Counted from the stretch's first letter, positions 51,633 through 61,255 are shown. The stretch: DNA of 64,000 nt from Schlegelella_A sp038231215 (GCA_038231215.1 JBBRLS010000001.1:124001-188000); one strand, 5' to 3'. Notes: generated by a model from the letters alone, not told the origin. Made by a program: numbers and translations.

Positions 51633-53030
51633 ATGCCATCGGCGCTGACCCTTTTCGGCTACGTTCTCGCCGCGCTCCCTTACATCGCGGCCACGGCGCT
51701 GGGCGTGCTTCTCCCGGCGCTCGGAGTCGTGTGCTATGCCCGGTTCGGCGCCGGCGTCGCGTTGATCTGCGGCATGTTCGCGATCGAAGCGCTCTACATG
51801 GAGGTCGGCGGATTGCAGTTCGGCATTGCCATCTATGTCACCGATTTCGTCCTCGTCTTCGTGGCCGCCGTCGCTGCGCTGCGCTGGCTGGCCGCGACCG
51901 ACGCCCCTCGCCGCCACTGGGGCTGGGTGGTGTTCACCCTGGTCTTTTTCGTGAGCCTGGGACTCGGACTCGGGGCGTACGGCACCGCGGCCGGCGTGCA
52001 GGCGCGGCCGTACTTCTACTTCCTCGTCGCCGCCTCTTACGCCATCACCTTCGACATCGATGCGAAGCGCCTGCGTCTGCTCCTGAACGTGCTGGTCGTG
52101 ATCGCGGTCCTGCTCATGGGCATCACTGCCTACCGGTGGACCGTGTACTACCTGCCCATCACCGAGCTGCTCCCGCCAACCGGTGCCTACAACAACGACG
52201 GATCGATCCGTGTCATCCGTTCCTACGAGGCGCTCGTGCTGGCCCAGGTTCTCTGCCTCGTCATGTTCCTGTCTCGGGCCGCTCGTGGCCTCGCCCTGGC
52301 TCGGGCGCTCGGCCCGCTATTGCTCGGCGTCGTGATCGTCCTGCAGCACCGGTCGGCGTGGATCGCAGCGATCGCCGGTGCCATGGCCGCGATCCTGATC
52401 GCCCGGTCGCAGAAGGGCAGGTCGATCGGACGTATCGCGCTGGTCGTGGGCATCGTCGTCGTCACCGCCCTGCCGCTCGCTTTGTCCGACAGGTTTTCGA
52501 CCGTGAACCAGCAAGTCGGTGCGTCCGCCGCCAGTGCGATCGACGGCCGCGGCACGGCCAGCGAACGCGCTGAGAGCTGGAGCGAAATCATCGGCCAGTG
52601 GGCCACCGGCGGACCGCGCTCGATCGTGATCGGCCAGAGCTACGGCACCGATCCGGCCCGTTATGTGCACGACCAGACCTTCGGGGGCGTGCGCAAGATC
52701 ACCTATACGGCACACAACTTCTACGTCCAGACCTTGTTCAACACCGGCCTGGTCGGACTGCTCTCGTTCCTCTTCGCCGCAGGCTACGTCTTGCGCGGTC
52801 TCTACCGGATCTGCGCCGAGGGAACCGCTGGCGTCGAGGCCGACGCCTTGCTCGTCCTGGTCATCATGCAGTTGGCCTACTACGTGCCGTACGGCGTCGA
52901 CTACCTGCAAAGCCTGATCTTTGGTACGGCACTCGCGTACGTGGCGACGCATCAGCGCAGGAGTCGCGCTACGACCGCCGCCGACTCGCTGCCGATGCCA
53001 CGCTTCCCGGCGCCCTCGAGGTGGGCATGA
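51633..53030 (+). CDS. O-antigen ligase/Wzy polymerase-like membrane protein 1
   Basis: This 465-residue polytopic protein has about eleven hydrophobic helices. A large periplasmic loop (~290-370) contains ASERAESWSEIIGQWATGGP and GQSYGTDP, with YTAHNFYVQTLFNTGLVGLL giving the H-N...G-x2-G pattern of the Wzy_C/WaaL family. It should polymerise or ligate repeat units in the periplasm. It starts nine bases after the acyltransferase and overlaps the glycosidase gene by four bases. Confidence 0.88.
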   Translation: MPSALTLFGYVLAALPYIAATALGVLLPALGVVCYARFGAGVALICGMFAIEALYMEVGGLQFGIAIYVTDFVLVFVAAVAALRWLAATDAPRRHWGWVVFTLVFFVSLGLGLGAYGTAAGVQARPYFYFLVAASYAITFDIDAKRLRLLLNVLVVIAVLLMGITAYRWTVYYLPITELLPPTGAYNNDGSIRVIRSYEALVLAQVLCLVMFLSRAARGLALARALGPLLLGVVIVLQHRSAWIAAIAGAMAAILIARSQKGRSIGRIALVVGIVVVTALPLALSDRFSTVNQQVGASAASAIDGRGTASERAESWSEIIGQWATGGPRSIVIGQSYGTDPARYVHDQTFGGVRKITYTAHNFYVQTLFNTGLVGLLSFLFAAGYVLRGLYRICAEGTAGVEADALLVLVIMQLAYYVPYGVDYLQSLIFGTALAYVATHQRRSRATTAADSLPMPRFPAPSRWA

Positions 53031-54298
53031 GACGACGCGCCTTCACCGCCGTGGCGCTGAAGGCGCTTGCACTCACAGCGGCCTCGACCGCGGCAGGCGC
53101 GACGACACCTTCCGCCGCGCCATCTGTTCCGCTAGCCGCTTCGTATTTCGGCATGCATTTCCACCGTCTTTTTCCGCTGCCGAACGACCGGACGACGACG
53201 CGCTGGCCCGACGCCGCTATTGGCTCGCTGCGACTATGGGATACCTCGACGCGCTGGGCCGACGTCGCTCCGCGCCGCGATCGCTGGGACTTTGCCCGGC
53301 TCGACGCCCACGTCGCTCTCGCCGAGACACACGGCGCGACGCTTCTCTGCACGCTCGGCTCGACGCCGCGCTGGGCTTCTGCGCGCCCCGACGAGCCCGG
53401 CCCGTATGGCCCTGGCTGCGCGGCCGAGCCGACGGCGGTGGCCGATTGGCATGAGTACGTCGAGCGCATCGTCACCCGCTACCGCGGCCGGATCGGCACC
53501 TACGAGGTATGGAACGAGCCCTACTTTTCCGACCTGCTGAAAGATCGCGGCCAGCCGACCTTCTTCAGCGGCAGCGTCGCGCAGATGATCGAGATGACGC
53601 GCATCGTCCGCTCCGCGATCGACCGCATCGACCCGGCAGCGCGTCTTGCCACCCCGGGCTTCGTCAACGGCACGCATCGTCTTGACCTCTTTCTCGCCCA
53701 GGGTGGGGCGCGCTACGTCGATCTCGTCGCGTACCACTTCTACGCCGCCGACGCGGCGCAGCTCACGAGCCAGGCGGCCGAGGTGCGCGCCGTCATGGCG
53801 CGGCGCGGTGTCGCCAGCATGCCGCTGTGGAACACCGAAGCGGGTGTCGAGCAGGGGGAAGGCGCGGCGGCCGGCGCCGAGCTCGCGGCAGACAGGCTTG
53901 CCCAGTTTCTGGTGCTCGGCGCCGCGGTCGGTCTCGAGCGCTATTACTACCACGCGTGGGACAACGGCCTCACCGGTATGGTCGACCGCGCCGGCGTCCT
54001 CAACGCCCGCGCCCCGGCCTACGAGCGAGTGCAGCAATGGCTGATCGGTGCCGCGACCGCCGCGCCGGCGCGCCTGCCCGGCGGCGGCTACCGTATCGAC
54101 GCGGCGCGAGGCGCCGCCCGCGTCGTCATCGCCTGGTCCGACGGCGGCGAGCCATTCACGCCAGTGGTGGCCGCCGGACTGCGCCTCGACGCTATCGAGC
54201 CGCTGCGCGGAGCGGCTTTCGCGCCGCGCGCGCCGGTGGTGCTGACCTCCATGCCGGTCGCCTTTACTTTGCGGGCTGTGCGCGACGCCGCGACGTGA
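53027..54298 (+). CDS. Secreted clan GH-A (GH39-like) glycosidase
   Basis: This 423-residue protein starts with RRRAFTAVALKALALTAAST, a Tat-like signal with the RR pair. The TIM barrel shows the acid/base E164 in EVWNEPYF and a likely nucleophile E271 in LWNTEAGVE, the two-Glu arrangement of clan GH-A. It resembles beta-xylosidase-type GH39 proteins. In EPS operons such enzymes trim or release the polymer in the periplasm. It is placed between two Wzy/WaaL-type genes and has a paralogue at 62059. Confidence 0.85.
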   Translation: MRRRAFTAVALKALALTAASTAAGATTPSAAPSVPLAASYFGMHFHRLFPLPNDRTTTRWPDAAIGSLRLWDTSTRWADVAPRRDRWDFARLDAHVALAETHGATLLCTLGSTPRWASARPDEPGPYGPGCAAEPTAVADWHEYVERIVTRYRGRIGTYEVWNEPYFSDLLKDRGQPTFFSGSVAQMIEMTRIVRSAIDRIDPAARLATPGFVNGTHRLDLFLAQGGARYVDLVAYHFYAADAAQLTSQAAEVRAVMARRGVASMPLWNTEAGVEQGEGAAAGAELAADRLAQFLVLGAAVGLERYYYHAWDNGLTGMVDRAGVLNARAPAYERVQQWLIGAATAAPARLPGGGYRIDAARGAARVVIAWSDGGEPFTPVVAAGLRLDAIEPLRGAAFAPRAPVVLTSMPVAFTLRAVRDAAT

Positions 54299-54301
54299 GC
54301 G

Positions 54302-55792
54302 ATGCCCATGGAAGCCTTAATCGCGATCACTCTCGTTGCGATCCTGCTCGCGGCGATCGTCCTCGCCGCGCTCGGCGTCTCGCTCGCCGGCCTGCTGCAG
54401 TACCGGCTCTCGGAACTGCTCACGCCCGAAGCGCGCGTCGTCGCCGTGTTGGGCGTGATCGCGGCCGGTGCGCTGCTCTCGGTCGTGCTCACTTCGCGCA
54501 CGCTCGACGATGCGCAGCGCGACCTCGCCAACTTCATACCTTTCGAAGACTACGCGAAGGGCTTCGCCGCATCACGCTGGCTGAGCTTGCTGCTCGTCGG
54601 GGCCGCCCTCATCGAAGCCATTCGCGGCTCGCTCGCCGCAGGGCGGGCGGCCGTTCCGGACCCGGCCCGCCCGCTGCTCTGGGCGATGTTCGCGTACTAC
54701 GTGGGCACGCTCTTCATCCAGGGTGCCGCATCAGAGCACCCGGCGTTTCCGCATCAGTCGCTCTACCTGCCCATCTTGCTGCTGGCCGTGTACTACCAGC
54801 GCATCGAACGACTCGGCGCGGTGTTCGCCGCGGCAAAGTGGGCACTGTTCGCGCTCACCGCCGGCAGCCTCGCCTTCGCCGCCGTGGCACCCGACTTCGT
54901 CCTGCATCGGCCCGAACCCGGACTCATCCCCGGAATCCAGTGGCGCCTCTACGGCCTGACCGAGCATGCCAACACGATCGGGCCGGCGGCGTTGTTGGCG
55001 ATCGTCCTGGAGCTCCATTCGCCGTCGCGCAATCGCACGCTGCGCGCCCTGCACCTGGCAGCGGCGGCCGGGGTGCTGCTGCTCGCGCAATCGCGAACGG
55101 CCTGGGCGGCGCTGCTCGCGGTCATCGTTTGCGTCGGCGTACCGCTCGCCCTGCTGCCGGCTCGTCGATCGGCGGAGCGCGAATCCTCGTTCAGGCGTGC
55201 GGTCTGGGTGCTCGTCGTCTGCATGGTCTCCGGCATCGCGGCGGCGATCTCGCTGTTCGCCTTCGGTGGCGGCGAAGCGCTGGTGCGCGCGCTCGAACTC
55301 GACACGTTCAACGGCCGCCGGCAGATCTGGGAGCTCACCGTGGAGGCTTGGCGCCAGAACCCGCTTTTCGGTTACGGCGCCGAGGTCTGGGGCACCGAGC
55401 GGCAATGGCAGTTCCACCTATTCCATGTCGGCCACGCGCACAACCAGTTCGTGCAGACGCTGGGCGAAGCCGGCCTCGCCGGGCTGGCCCTGCTCTGCCT
55501 GTACGTCGGTGTGCTGCTGCGCGTCGCGATCTTCCGCTTCGCGGCGTCGCGAGGCATCGTTCTCGCCCTGCTCATGATCCTGCTCGCGCGCTTCGTCACC
55601 GAGGCACCGATGCGCTCGGAGGGGCCGCTCAGCTGGTCGGCATTCCTGCATGTGCTGATCCTCGTCGTCGCATGCCACGCGCTGCGCCGGCCGGGCGGGG
55701 CGGCGACGCTGGAATCGCGAACGGAGGCCGCCGCCGGCCCAGCCGCAAGAGCGGCGCCCGAAACCGGCGCCGGCGCGCTGCGCGTCGCGTGA
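54302..55792 (+). CDS. O-antigen ligase/Wzy polymerase-like membrane protein 2
   Basis: This 496-residue polytopic protein has helices at both ends and a periplasmic loop carrying RRQIWELTVEAWRQNPLFGY and HVGHAHNQFVQTLGEAGLAG, the HNxxL...G-x2-G motif of Wzy_C/WaaL proteins. It is a different lineage from the protein encoded at 51633. One may polymerise and the other may ligate the chain to an acceptor. It starts three bases after the glycosidase stop. Confidence 0.88.
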   Translation: MPMEALIAITLVAILLAAIVLAALGVSLAGLLQYRLSELLTPEARVVAVLGVIAAGALLSVVLTSRTLDDAQRDLANFIPFEDYAKGFAASRWLSLLLVGAALIEAIRGSLAAGRAAVPDPARPLLWAMFAYYVGTLFIQGAASEHPAFPHQSLYLPILLLAVYYQRIERLGAVFAAAKWALFALTAGSLAFAAVAPDFVLHRPEPGLIPGIQWRLYGLTEHANTIGPAALLAIVLELHSPSRNRTLRALHLAAAAGVLLLAQSRTAWAALLAVIVCVGVPLALLPARRSAERESSFRRAVWVLVVCMVSGIAAAISLFAFGGGEALVRALELDTFNGRRQIWELTVEAWRQNPLFGYGAEVWGTERQWQFHLFHVGHAHNQFVQTLGEAGLAGLALLCLYVGVLLRVAIFRFAASRGIVLALLMILLARFVTEAPMRSEGPLSWSAFLHVLILVVACHALRRPGGAATLESRTEAAAGPAARAAPETGAGALRVA

Positions 55793-55795
55793 GGC

Positions 55796-56722
55796 ATGAG
55801 CACCTCCACTGCGCTCGCCCTCGGCATCGTGCCTGACGCCCTGGGGCCGGGGCGCATCTGCGCCCTGCTCACGACCTTCAACCGTCGTGAAACGACGCTC
55901 GCCTGTTTGCGGGCCCTCGAGGCGAGTGCGCGGGCCGCGAACGTTCCGCTCGCCGCCGTCATCGTCGACGATGCGAGTCGGGACGGGACCGGCGACGCGG
56001 TGCGCGCTGCGTTCGCGTGGGCGACGGTCATCGACGGCGGCGGCGACCTTTATTGGTGCCGCGGCATGCACCTCGCCTTCGAAGCCGCGCTCGCCGTCGG
56101 GCACGAGCACTACCTCTGGCTCAACGACGACACGCTAATCGTTCCCGACGCGGTGCAGCGCCTGCTCGGCTGCCATGCACGGCTTGCTGCGGAACGCGCC
56201 GCGCCGATCATCGTCGTCGGCGGGACCACGGACCCGGTGTCGCGACTCCCCACCTATGGCGGCGAGCGCATCCCTTCGCGCTGGCGCCCTCTGCGGGTGG
56301 TGACGACGCCGCCCTCGGGCGCGGCGCAACGCTGCGACTCGATGACCGGCAACATCGCATTGGTTTCGGCCGCTGCGGCGGCGGCGGCCGGCAACCTCGA
56401 CCCGGCCTTCGAGCACGCCATGGGCGACACCGACTACGCCTTGCGCGCGCGCGCCGTCGGCGTCGAGATCTGGCTCGCACCCGGGGTGCTCGGTACCTGC
56501 GGCCACAACGAACTTCGTGGCACCTACCGAGACCCGACCCTGTCACTGCGATCGCGCTGGCGCCTGATGCAGTCGCGCAAAGGGCTACCCTGGCGGTCGT
56601 GGCTGCACTTTGCGCGCCGCCACGGCGGGCCGCTCTGGCCGCTCTGGTTCGCGTGGCCGTACGCCAGGCTGGTCGCGGGCGGCGTGTTCGCGCGGCCGGC
56701 CGCCCGGGCCAGCCAGCGATGA
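55796..56722 (+). CDS. Family 2 glycosyltransferase
   Basis: This 308-residue GT-A enzyme begins ICALLTTFNRRETTLACLRA and carries VIVDDASRDGTGDAV and a metal-binding LWLNDDTLIVPDAV. GNLDPAFEHAMGDTDYALRA matches the acceptor-binding ED-type region of rhamnosyltransferase-like GT2 proteins. It overlaps the following gene by four bases. The donor sugar is uncertain. Confidence 0.92.
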   Translation: MSTSTALALGIVPDALGPGRICALLTTFNRRETTLACLRALEASARAANVPLAAVIVDDASRDGTGDAVRAAFAWATVIDGGGDLYWCRGMHLAFEAALAVGHEHYLWLNDDTLIVPDAVQRLLGCHARLAAERAAPIIVVGGTTDPVSRLPTYGGERIPSRWRPLRVVTTPPSGAAQRCDSMTGNIALVSAAAAAAAGNLDPAFEHAMGDTDYALRARAVGVEIWLAPGVLGTCGHNELRGTYRDPTLSLRSRWRLMQSRKGLPWRSWLHFARRHGGPLWPLWFAWPYARLVAGGVFARPAARASQR

Positions 56723-57849
56723 GCGCTGCAGACGCGCCTTTGCGCGCCGCCATCGTGACCAACATACCGGCGCCCTACCGCGTGCCGGTCTACTCGCTGC
56801 TCGCGGCGACGCCCGGCATCGAGCCGAAGCTGTTCTTCTGCAGCGGGCGCGAGCCCGACCGCGACTGGACCTTGCCGCCGCTCGACTTCGCGCACGAGTT
56901 CCTGCGCCAGCGCATGGTCACGTGGCACGGCCGCTTCATCCACTTCAATTCGGGTGTCGCACGCTCGCTGGCCGCGTTCGCGCCGCAGGTCGTCGTCACG
57001 ACCGGCTTCAACCCCAGTCACTTGGCGGCCTGGCGCTTCGCGCTTGGCCACGGCGCCCGCCACGTGGCGATGACCGACGGTACGCTAGATTCCGAAGCCA
57101 AGCTCACGTGGCTGCATCGCGCCGTGCGGCGCGCCGTCTATGCGCGCAGCGCCGCCTGCGTCGGTGCGAGCGACGGCTCGTTCGCGCTTTGCCGCGGCTA
57201 CGGCGTCGCCGAAGGCGCGCTCTTCAAGTCGGCGCTTTGCGCGAACAACGCGGCCTTCGCCGCTGCGAGCGGTGACGATGCCGCACGCGAGTTCGACTTC
57301 ATCTTCTGCGGGCGCTTTGCTCCGGGCAAGCTGCCGTTGTTCGCGATCGAGGTCGCCGCCGGGGTCGCGGCCAAGCTCGGCCGGCGCGTGCGCCTGCTGA
57401 TGGTCGGCTCGGGCGAACTCGACGCCGAGGTGCGGGAGGCCGCGGCAGCGCAGGCCGAGCGCGTCGACAGTGTGCTGCCGGGCTTCGCGACGCAGCGAGA
57501 GTTGCCGGGTCACTATGCGCGTGCCCGCGTGCTGCTCTTTCCGAGCGTCGACGACACCTGGGGCGTCGTCGCCAACGAGGCCTGCGCCGCCGGGCTTCCT
57601 GTGCTGGTCTCGCCATATGCCGGGGTGGCAGGCGAGCTGGTGCGGGAAGGCGAGAACGGCCACGTGCTCGTGCTCGACGCCGCGGCCTGGATCGATGCAG
57701 CCACGGCGCTGCTGAGCGACGAGGCGGCGTGGCGGCGCATGTCGCTGCGCAGCCGCAAGCTCGTCGCGCCCTACACGTACGCGAACGCTGCCACCGGGCT
57801 GGCTGCTGCGATCCGCTACGCAGCCGTGGGCGCCGGGGCAGGGCGATGA
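56719..57849 (+). CDS. Family 4 glycosyltransferase
   Basis: This 376-residue GT-B protein shows IVTNIPAPYRVPVYSLLA at its N-terminus, a pattern common in EPS transferases. The C-terminal domain has FIFCGRFAPGKLPLFAIEVA, MVGSGELDAEV and FPSVDDTWGVVANEACAAGL with the donor-binding Glu pair. Start ATG 56719 overlaps the GT2 stop, and its own stop overlaps the next GT4 start. Confidence 0.92.
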   Translation: MSAADAPLRAAIVTNIPAPYRVPVYSLLAATPGIEPKLFFCSGREPDRDWTLPPLDFAHEFLRQRMVTWHGRFIHFNSGVARSLAAFAPQVVVTTGFNPSHLAAWRFALGHGARHVAMTDGTLDSEAKLTWLHRAVRRAVYARSAACVGASDGSFALCRGYGVAEGALFKSALCANNAAFAAASGDDAAREFDFIFCGRFAPGKLPLFAIEVAAGVAAKLGRRVRLLMVGSGELDAEVREAAAAQAERVDSVLPGFATQRELPGHYARARVLLFPSVDDTWGVVANEACAAGLPVLVSPYAGVAGELVREGENGHVLVLDAAAWIDAATALLSDEAAWRRMSLRSRKLVAPYTYANAATGLAAAIRYAAVGAGAGR

Positions 57850-59018
57850 CGGCGGACGGCGCGCTGCGCGTCCTCGTCGCGCACAACGCCTACCGCCACG
57901 CCGGCGGCGAAGACAGCGTCGTCGCTTCCGAGATCGCGCTGCTGCGCCGACACGGCCACGCCGTGATCGAACTGCGCCGCGACAACGACGAGATCGACGG
58001 TATCGGCAGGCTTTCCTTGGCGATGCAGACGCTCTGGTCGCGGCGCACGCAGGCCGAGGTCCGCGCGCTGATCGCGGAGCACCGGCCGCACGTGGCGCAC
58101 ATCCACAACACGCTGCCTCTGCTCTCGCCCTCGCTGCACTGGGCCTGCGCCCGTGCCGGCGTGGCGGTCGTGCAGACGCTGCACAACTTTCGCCTGGCCT
58201 GTCCGCAGGCCATGTTCCTGCGCGACGGCAAGGTCTGCGAGGATTGCCTCGGCCGGACGCCGTTGCCGGCGGTGGTGCACGGCTGCTACCGCGGCTCGCG
58301 CGGGCAGACCGCGGTGCTGGCGGGCAATCTCATGCTGCATCGCGGCCTCGGAACGTGGCGTCACAAGGTCGACCGCTACATCGCCCTCAGCGAGTTCAGC
58401 AAGGCGAAGTTCGTCTCGGCCGGGCTCGACGCGGGACGGATCGTCGTCAAGCCCAATTTCGTTGACGCGGCAGTACCGGACTCGGGTGAGCGCCACGGCT
58501 TCGTCTTCGTCGGCCGGCTCGCGCAGGAGAAGGGTATCGCGACGCTGGCCGGCGCCTGCGCAGCGAGCCCGGGCGAGCCGATCCGCGTCGTCGGTATCGG
58601 CGAGAGCGTTTCGCTCCTGCGGGGTCTGCCTCGCGTCACACTGCTCGGCGCCTTGCCCGCCGCTGGCGTTGCCGCCGAGATGGCCCGCGCGCGAGCGCTT
58701 GTTCTGCCGAGCATCGTCTACGAGAACTTTCCGCGCACGATTGCCGAGGCGTATTCGTGCGGGCTGCCGGTCGTCGCGAGCCGAATCGGCGCTCTTGCCG
58801 AGCTGGTCGAGCACGAGGTGACCGGGCTGCTTTTCAACGCGGGCGATGTCGCCGACCTGGCGCGTGCCATGGCTTGGGCGGAGGCACATCCGGAGCGGAT
58901 GGCGGAGATGGGTCGCGCGGCGCGCGCACGCTACGAGGCGCGCTACACGCCCGAAGCCAATCATGCGCAACTGACGGCGATCTACCACGAAGCGATCGCG
59001 CGGAGGCAGGTGCCGTGA
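57846..59018 (+). CDS. Family 4 glycosyltransferase
   Basis: This 390-residue GT-B enzyme starts at ATG 57846. The N-terminal domain contains AYRHAGGEDSVVASEIALLR and VAHIHNTLPLLSPSLHWACA, and a Cys-rich CEDCLGRTPLPAVVHGCYRG found in a subset of family 4. The C-terminal domain has FVFVGRLAQEKGI and LPSIVYENFPRTIAEAYSCG. It overlaps neighbours by four bases on each side. Confidence 0.93.
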   Translation: MTADGALRVLVAHNAYRHAGGEDSVVASEIALLRRHGHAVIELRRDNDEIDGIGRLSLAMQTLWSRRTQAEVRALIAEHRPHVAHIHNTLPLLSPSLHWACARAGVAVVQTLHNFRLACPQAMFLRDGKVCEDCLGRTPLPAVVHGCYRGSRGQTAVLAGNLMLHRGLGTWRHKVDRYIALSEFSKAKFVSAGLDAGRIVVKPNFVDAAVPDSGERHGFVFVGRLAQEKGIATLAGACAASPGEPIRVVGIGESVSLLRGLPRVTLLGALPAAGVAAEMARARALVLPSIVYENFPRTIAEAYSCGLPVVASRIGALAELVEHEVTGLLFNAGDVADLARAMAWAEAHPERMAEMGRAARARYEARYTPEANHAQLTAIYHEAIARRQVP

Positions 59019-59791
59019 CGCGGACGCGGATCGGCGTGGCCGGCGCGCCGATCGACGCCCTCGACATGGGCGCGGCGGTCGAGACGATCGCCGGCTGGGC
59101 AGAGGCGCGCGAGAGCCGTACCGTCTGCCTGTGCAACGTGCATTCGGTCGTGACGGCGCGCGGCGATGCGGCGCTTGCCAAGGCCATCGTCGGCGCCGAC
59201 CTCGCCCTGCCCGACGGCGCCCCGGTGGCCTGGCTGATGCGCCGGCTGGGCCGCACCGGCCAGCGCCGCGTCACCGGCCCTGACCTGATGCGGACGTATT
59301 TCGGGGTCGCCGCAAGGCGGTGCCAGCCGGTGTATCTCTACGGCAGCAGCGAGGCGACTCTGCTTGCGCTACAGGAGGCGATCCGTCGCGAGCACCCGCA
59401 ACTCGTCGTGGCCGGCGCCTGGTCGCCGCCGTTTCGCACTCTGACCCAGGACGAGGACGACGAGGTCGTCGCGCGCATCAACAACTCGGGCGCGGTCAGC
59501 GTATGGGTCGCGCTCGGCTGCCCGCGGCAGGAGGCATGGATCGCGGCGCATCGCGGGCGCATTCGTGCGGTGCTGGTCGGCGTCGGCGCCGCCTTCGACT
59601 TTCATGCCGGCACGATCCGGCGCGCACCCCCATGGATGCAGCGAATCGGACTCGAGTGGCTGCACCGCATGGCGAGCGAGCCGAAGCGTCTGTGGAAGCG
59701 CTACCTCGTCACCAACTCGATCTTTGTAGTACTCGCTGGCCTCGAGTTGCTCGATCTTGCGCGGCCTGCGGCAAGCCGCGGCGACAAGTAG
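59015..59791 (+). CDS. WecG/TagA/CpsF family glycosyltransferase
   Basis: This 258-residue protein from GTG 59015 carries the GT26 signatures ALPDGAPVAWLMRRLG, RVTGPDLMRTYF, VWVALGCPRQEAWIAAHRG and GVGAAFDFHAGTIRRAPPWM. Such enzymes usually add ManNAcA or a similar residue to a lipid-linked sugar. It is the last gene of the overlapping run; its start overlaps the previous stop by four bases. The next gene is convergent, 34 bases away. Confidence 0.93.
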   Translation: MTRTRIGVAGAPIDALDMGAAVETIAGWAEARESRTVCLCNVHSVVTARGDAALAKAIVGADLALPDGAPVAWLMRRLGRTGQRRVTGPDLMRTYFGVAARRCQPVYLYGSSEATLLALQEAIRREHPQLVVAGAWSPPFRTLTQDEDDEVVARINNSGAVSVWVALGCPRQEAWIAAHRGRIRAVLVGVGAAFDFHAGTIRRAPPWMQRIGLEWLHRMASEPKRLWKRYLVTNSIFVVLAGLELLDLARPAASRGDK

Positions 59792-59825
59792 AGCGCGTCC
59801 GCGGCACGATCCGCAGAACAGTCGA

Positions 59826-61076
59826 TCAGCTTCGCCGAATCCGCCGCCGTGCCAACACCGCCAGCGCCGCCATCCCCGCCAGCATCCCCACGCTGCCAGG
59901 CACGTCCGGCACCGGCGAGATGATGAAGCCGCGCTTCATGCCGGCCGCGGTCAGCCCGTAGCCGATGATCTGCATCGCGTCGTTGATGCCCGCGGCAACG
60001 AAGTTGCTGATGCCGGCAAAAGGCGTGTCGAGGTCGATCATCCGCCCCGCGCTCCACAGGAACGCGTGCTGCGCCTTGTTGCCCGCGATGTCCGAGAGGC
60101 CGATCACCTGGCCGAGCGAGTTGAGGCCGATCGCGTAGCTGTTCGTACCGCCAAGGGTGCCGAGGTCTGCGATGCGGCCCCCGCTGAAGACAAAGGCATG
60201 CGTCGCCGCGTCGCTCGACAGGCTGGCGTTGCCGATCACCTGGCCGGCGTTGTTGATCGCGACCGCGCTGCTCATCGTCCCGCCCAGCGTGCCGACGTCG
60301 ATCATCCGGCCCGATGTGTAGAAGAAGGCGTGGCTTGTGGAGTTGCCTACCAAGTACGAGTTGCCGATCGCCTGGCCGGAGGCGTTGACCGCCGAGGCGA
60401 AACTGCTGTTGCCACCCAGCGTGCCCAGGTCGCGCATGCTGCCGCCGGACCACAGGAAGGCGTGCGAAGCCGAGTCGCCGCTCAGGTAGGCGTCGCCTAC
60501 CACCATGCCGGCATTGTTGAGGCCGCGCGCCGCGCTGTACGAGCCGCCGAGCGTGCCCAGGTCGCTCATCATGCCCCCCGAGTACAGGTAGGCATGGGTG
60601 GTCGCGTTGCCGGCGATGTCTGAATAGCCTGCCACTTGACCCGCGGCGTTGACCCCTGCCACGTAGGCACCGGTGCCGCCCAGCGTGCCCAGGTCGGTGA
60701 GATTGCCGCCGCTGACGATGAAGGACCGGTTGACGCCCGGCGTCGTGCCCGCTGTCTGGCCCGCAACCTGGCCGGTGGCGTTGGCGAAGTAGCTGCCCGC
60801 GTTCGTGCCGCCGAAGATGCCGAGGTCATAGACGGTCGCGCCGCCGTAGATGAACTCGGTCGGGCCTCCGGGCGCGAGGAAGATCTGGCCGACGTTGGGG
60901 GCGCTGCGTCCGGGTGCCACCGGGCCGACGAAGGTGCCATCGAGCTGCCCGAGGTCGGTGTAGAGCCAGCCCGAGCCCTGCGCCGCGGCCGGCGACGCCG
61001 CGAGAGCCCAGACACATGCCAGTGCAAAAGCAATGCTGCGGCGGGCGACTCGGGCAATGGCGAAACGGAGCAGCAT
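59826..61076 (-). CDS. HAF-repeat secreted protein with variant PEP-CTERM-like tail
   Basis: The 416-residue product has a signal peptide ending SPAAAQ. The mature part is six or seven repeats of ~47 residues, each ending DLGTLGG or a variant and carrying THAFLWSGG-type HAF motifs and GxxNNAGQVVG, suggesting a beta-propeller-like fold. The C-terminus has three parts: SPVPDVPG, a hydrophobic stretch (GMLAGMAALAVLA) and RRRIRRS. That is the layout of an exosortase signal but with VPDVPG instead of VPEP. It probably is a cell-surface or EPS-associated protein, maybe processed by XrtB. Confidence 0.85.
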   Translation of the reverse strand: MLLRFAIARVARRSIAFALACVWALAASPAAAQGSGWLYTDLGQLDGTFVGPVAPGRSAPNVGQIFLAPGGPTEFIYGGATVYDLGIFGGTNAGSYFANATGQVAGQTAGTTPGVNRSFIVSGGNLTDLGTLGGTGAYVAGVNAAGQVAGYSDIAGNATTHAYLYSGGMMSDLGTLGGSYSAARGLNNAGMVVGDAYLSGDSASHAFLWSGGSMRDLGTLGGNSSFASAVNASGQAIGNSYLVGNSTSHAFFYTSGRMIDVGTLGGTMSSAVAINNAGQVIGNASLSSDAATHAFVFSGGRIADLGTLGGTNSYAIGLNSLGQVIGLSDIAGNKAQHAFLWSAGRMIDLDTPFAGISNFVAAGINDAMQIIGYGLTAAGMKRGFIISPVPDVPGSVGMLAGMAALAVLARRRIRRS

Positions 61077-61255
61077 CTAGTGACCCAGGAGAACATACGA
61101 GAGTAGCTGCGCGGCTTGACGGTCTCGCGGCACACGGGAGGTAAAGACCGTGCCGAACGGCTCACTCCGGTCGGCGCACCTGACACGCGCCGATGCCACT
61201 CTTGGCCGGAGGTCCGGGCACTTTCGGCCTTGGGGCGGGCAAGGAGTTCTTACCG
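61077..61255. other. Divergent intergenic region with interleaved inverted repeats
   Basis: Between the HAF-repeat gene and the lipoprotein gene, CGGTCT (61120-61125) can pair with AGACCG (61145-61150) and CGGCAC (61128-61133) with GTGCCG (61150-61155). The two pairings interleave, so only one can form fully unless a pseudoknot arises. No clear promoter boxes are seen. Confidence 0.35.
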
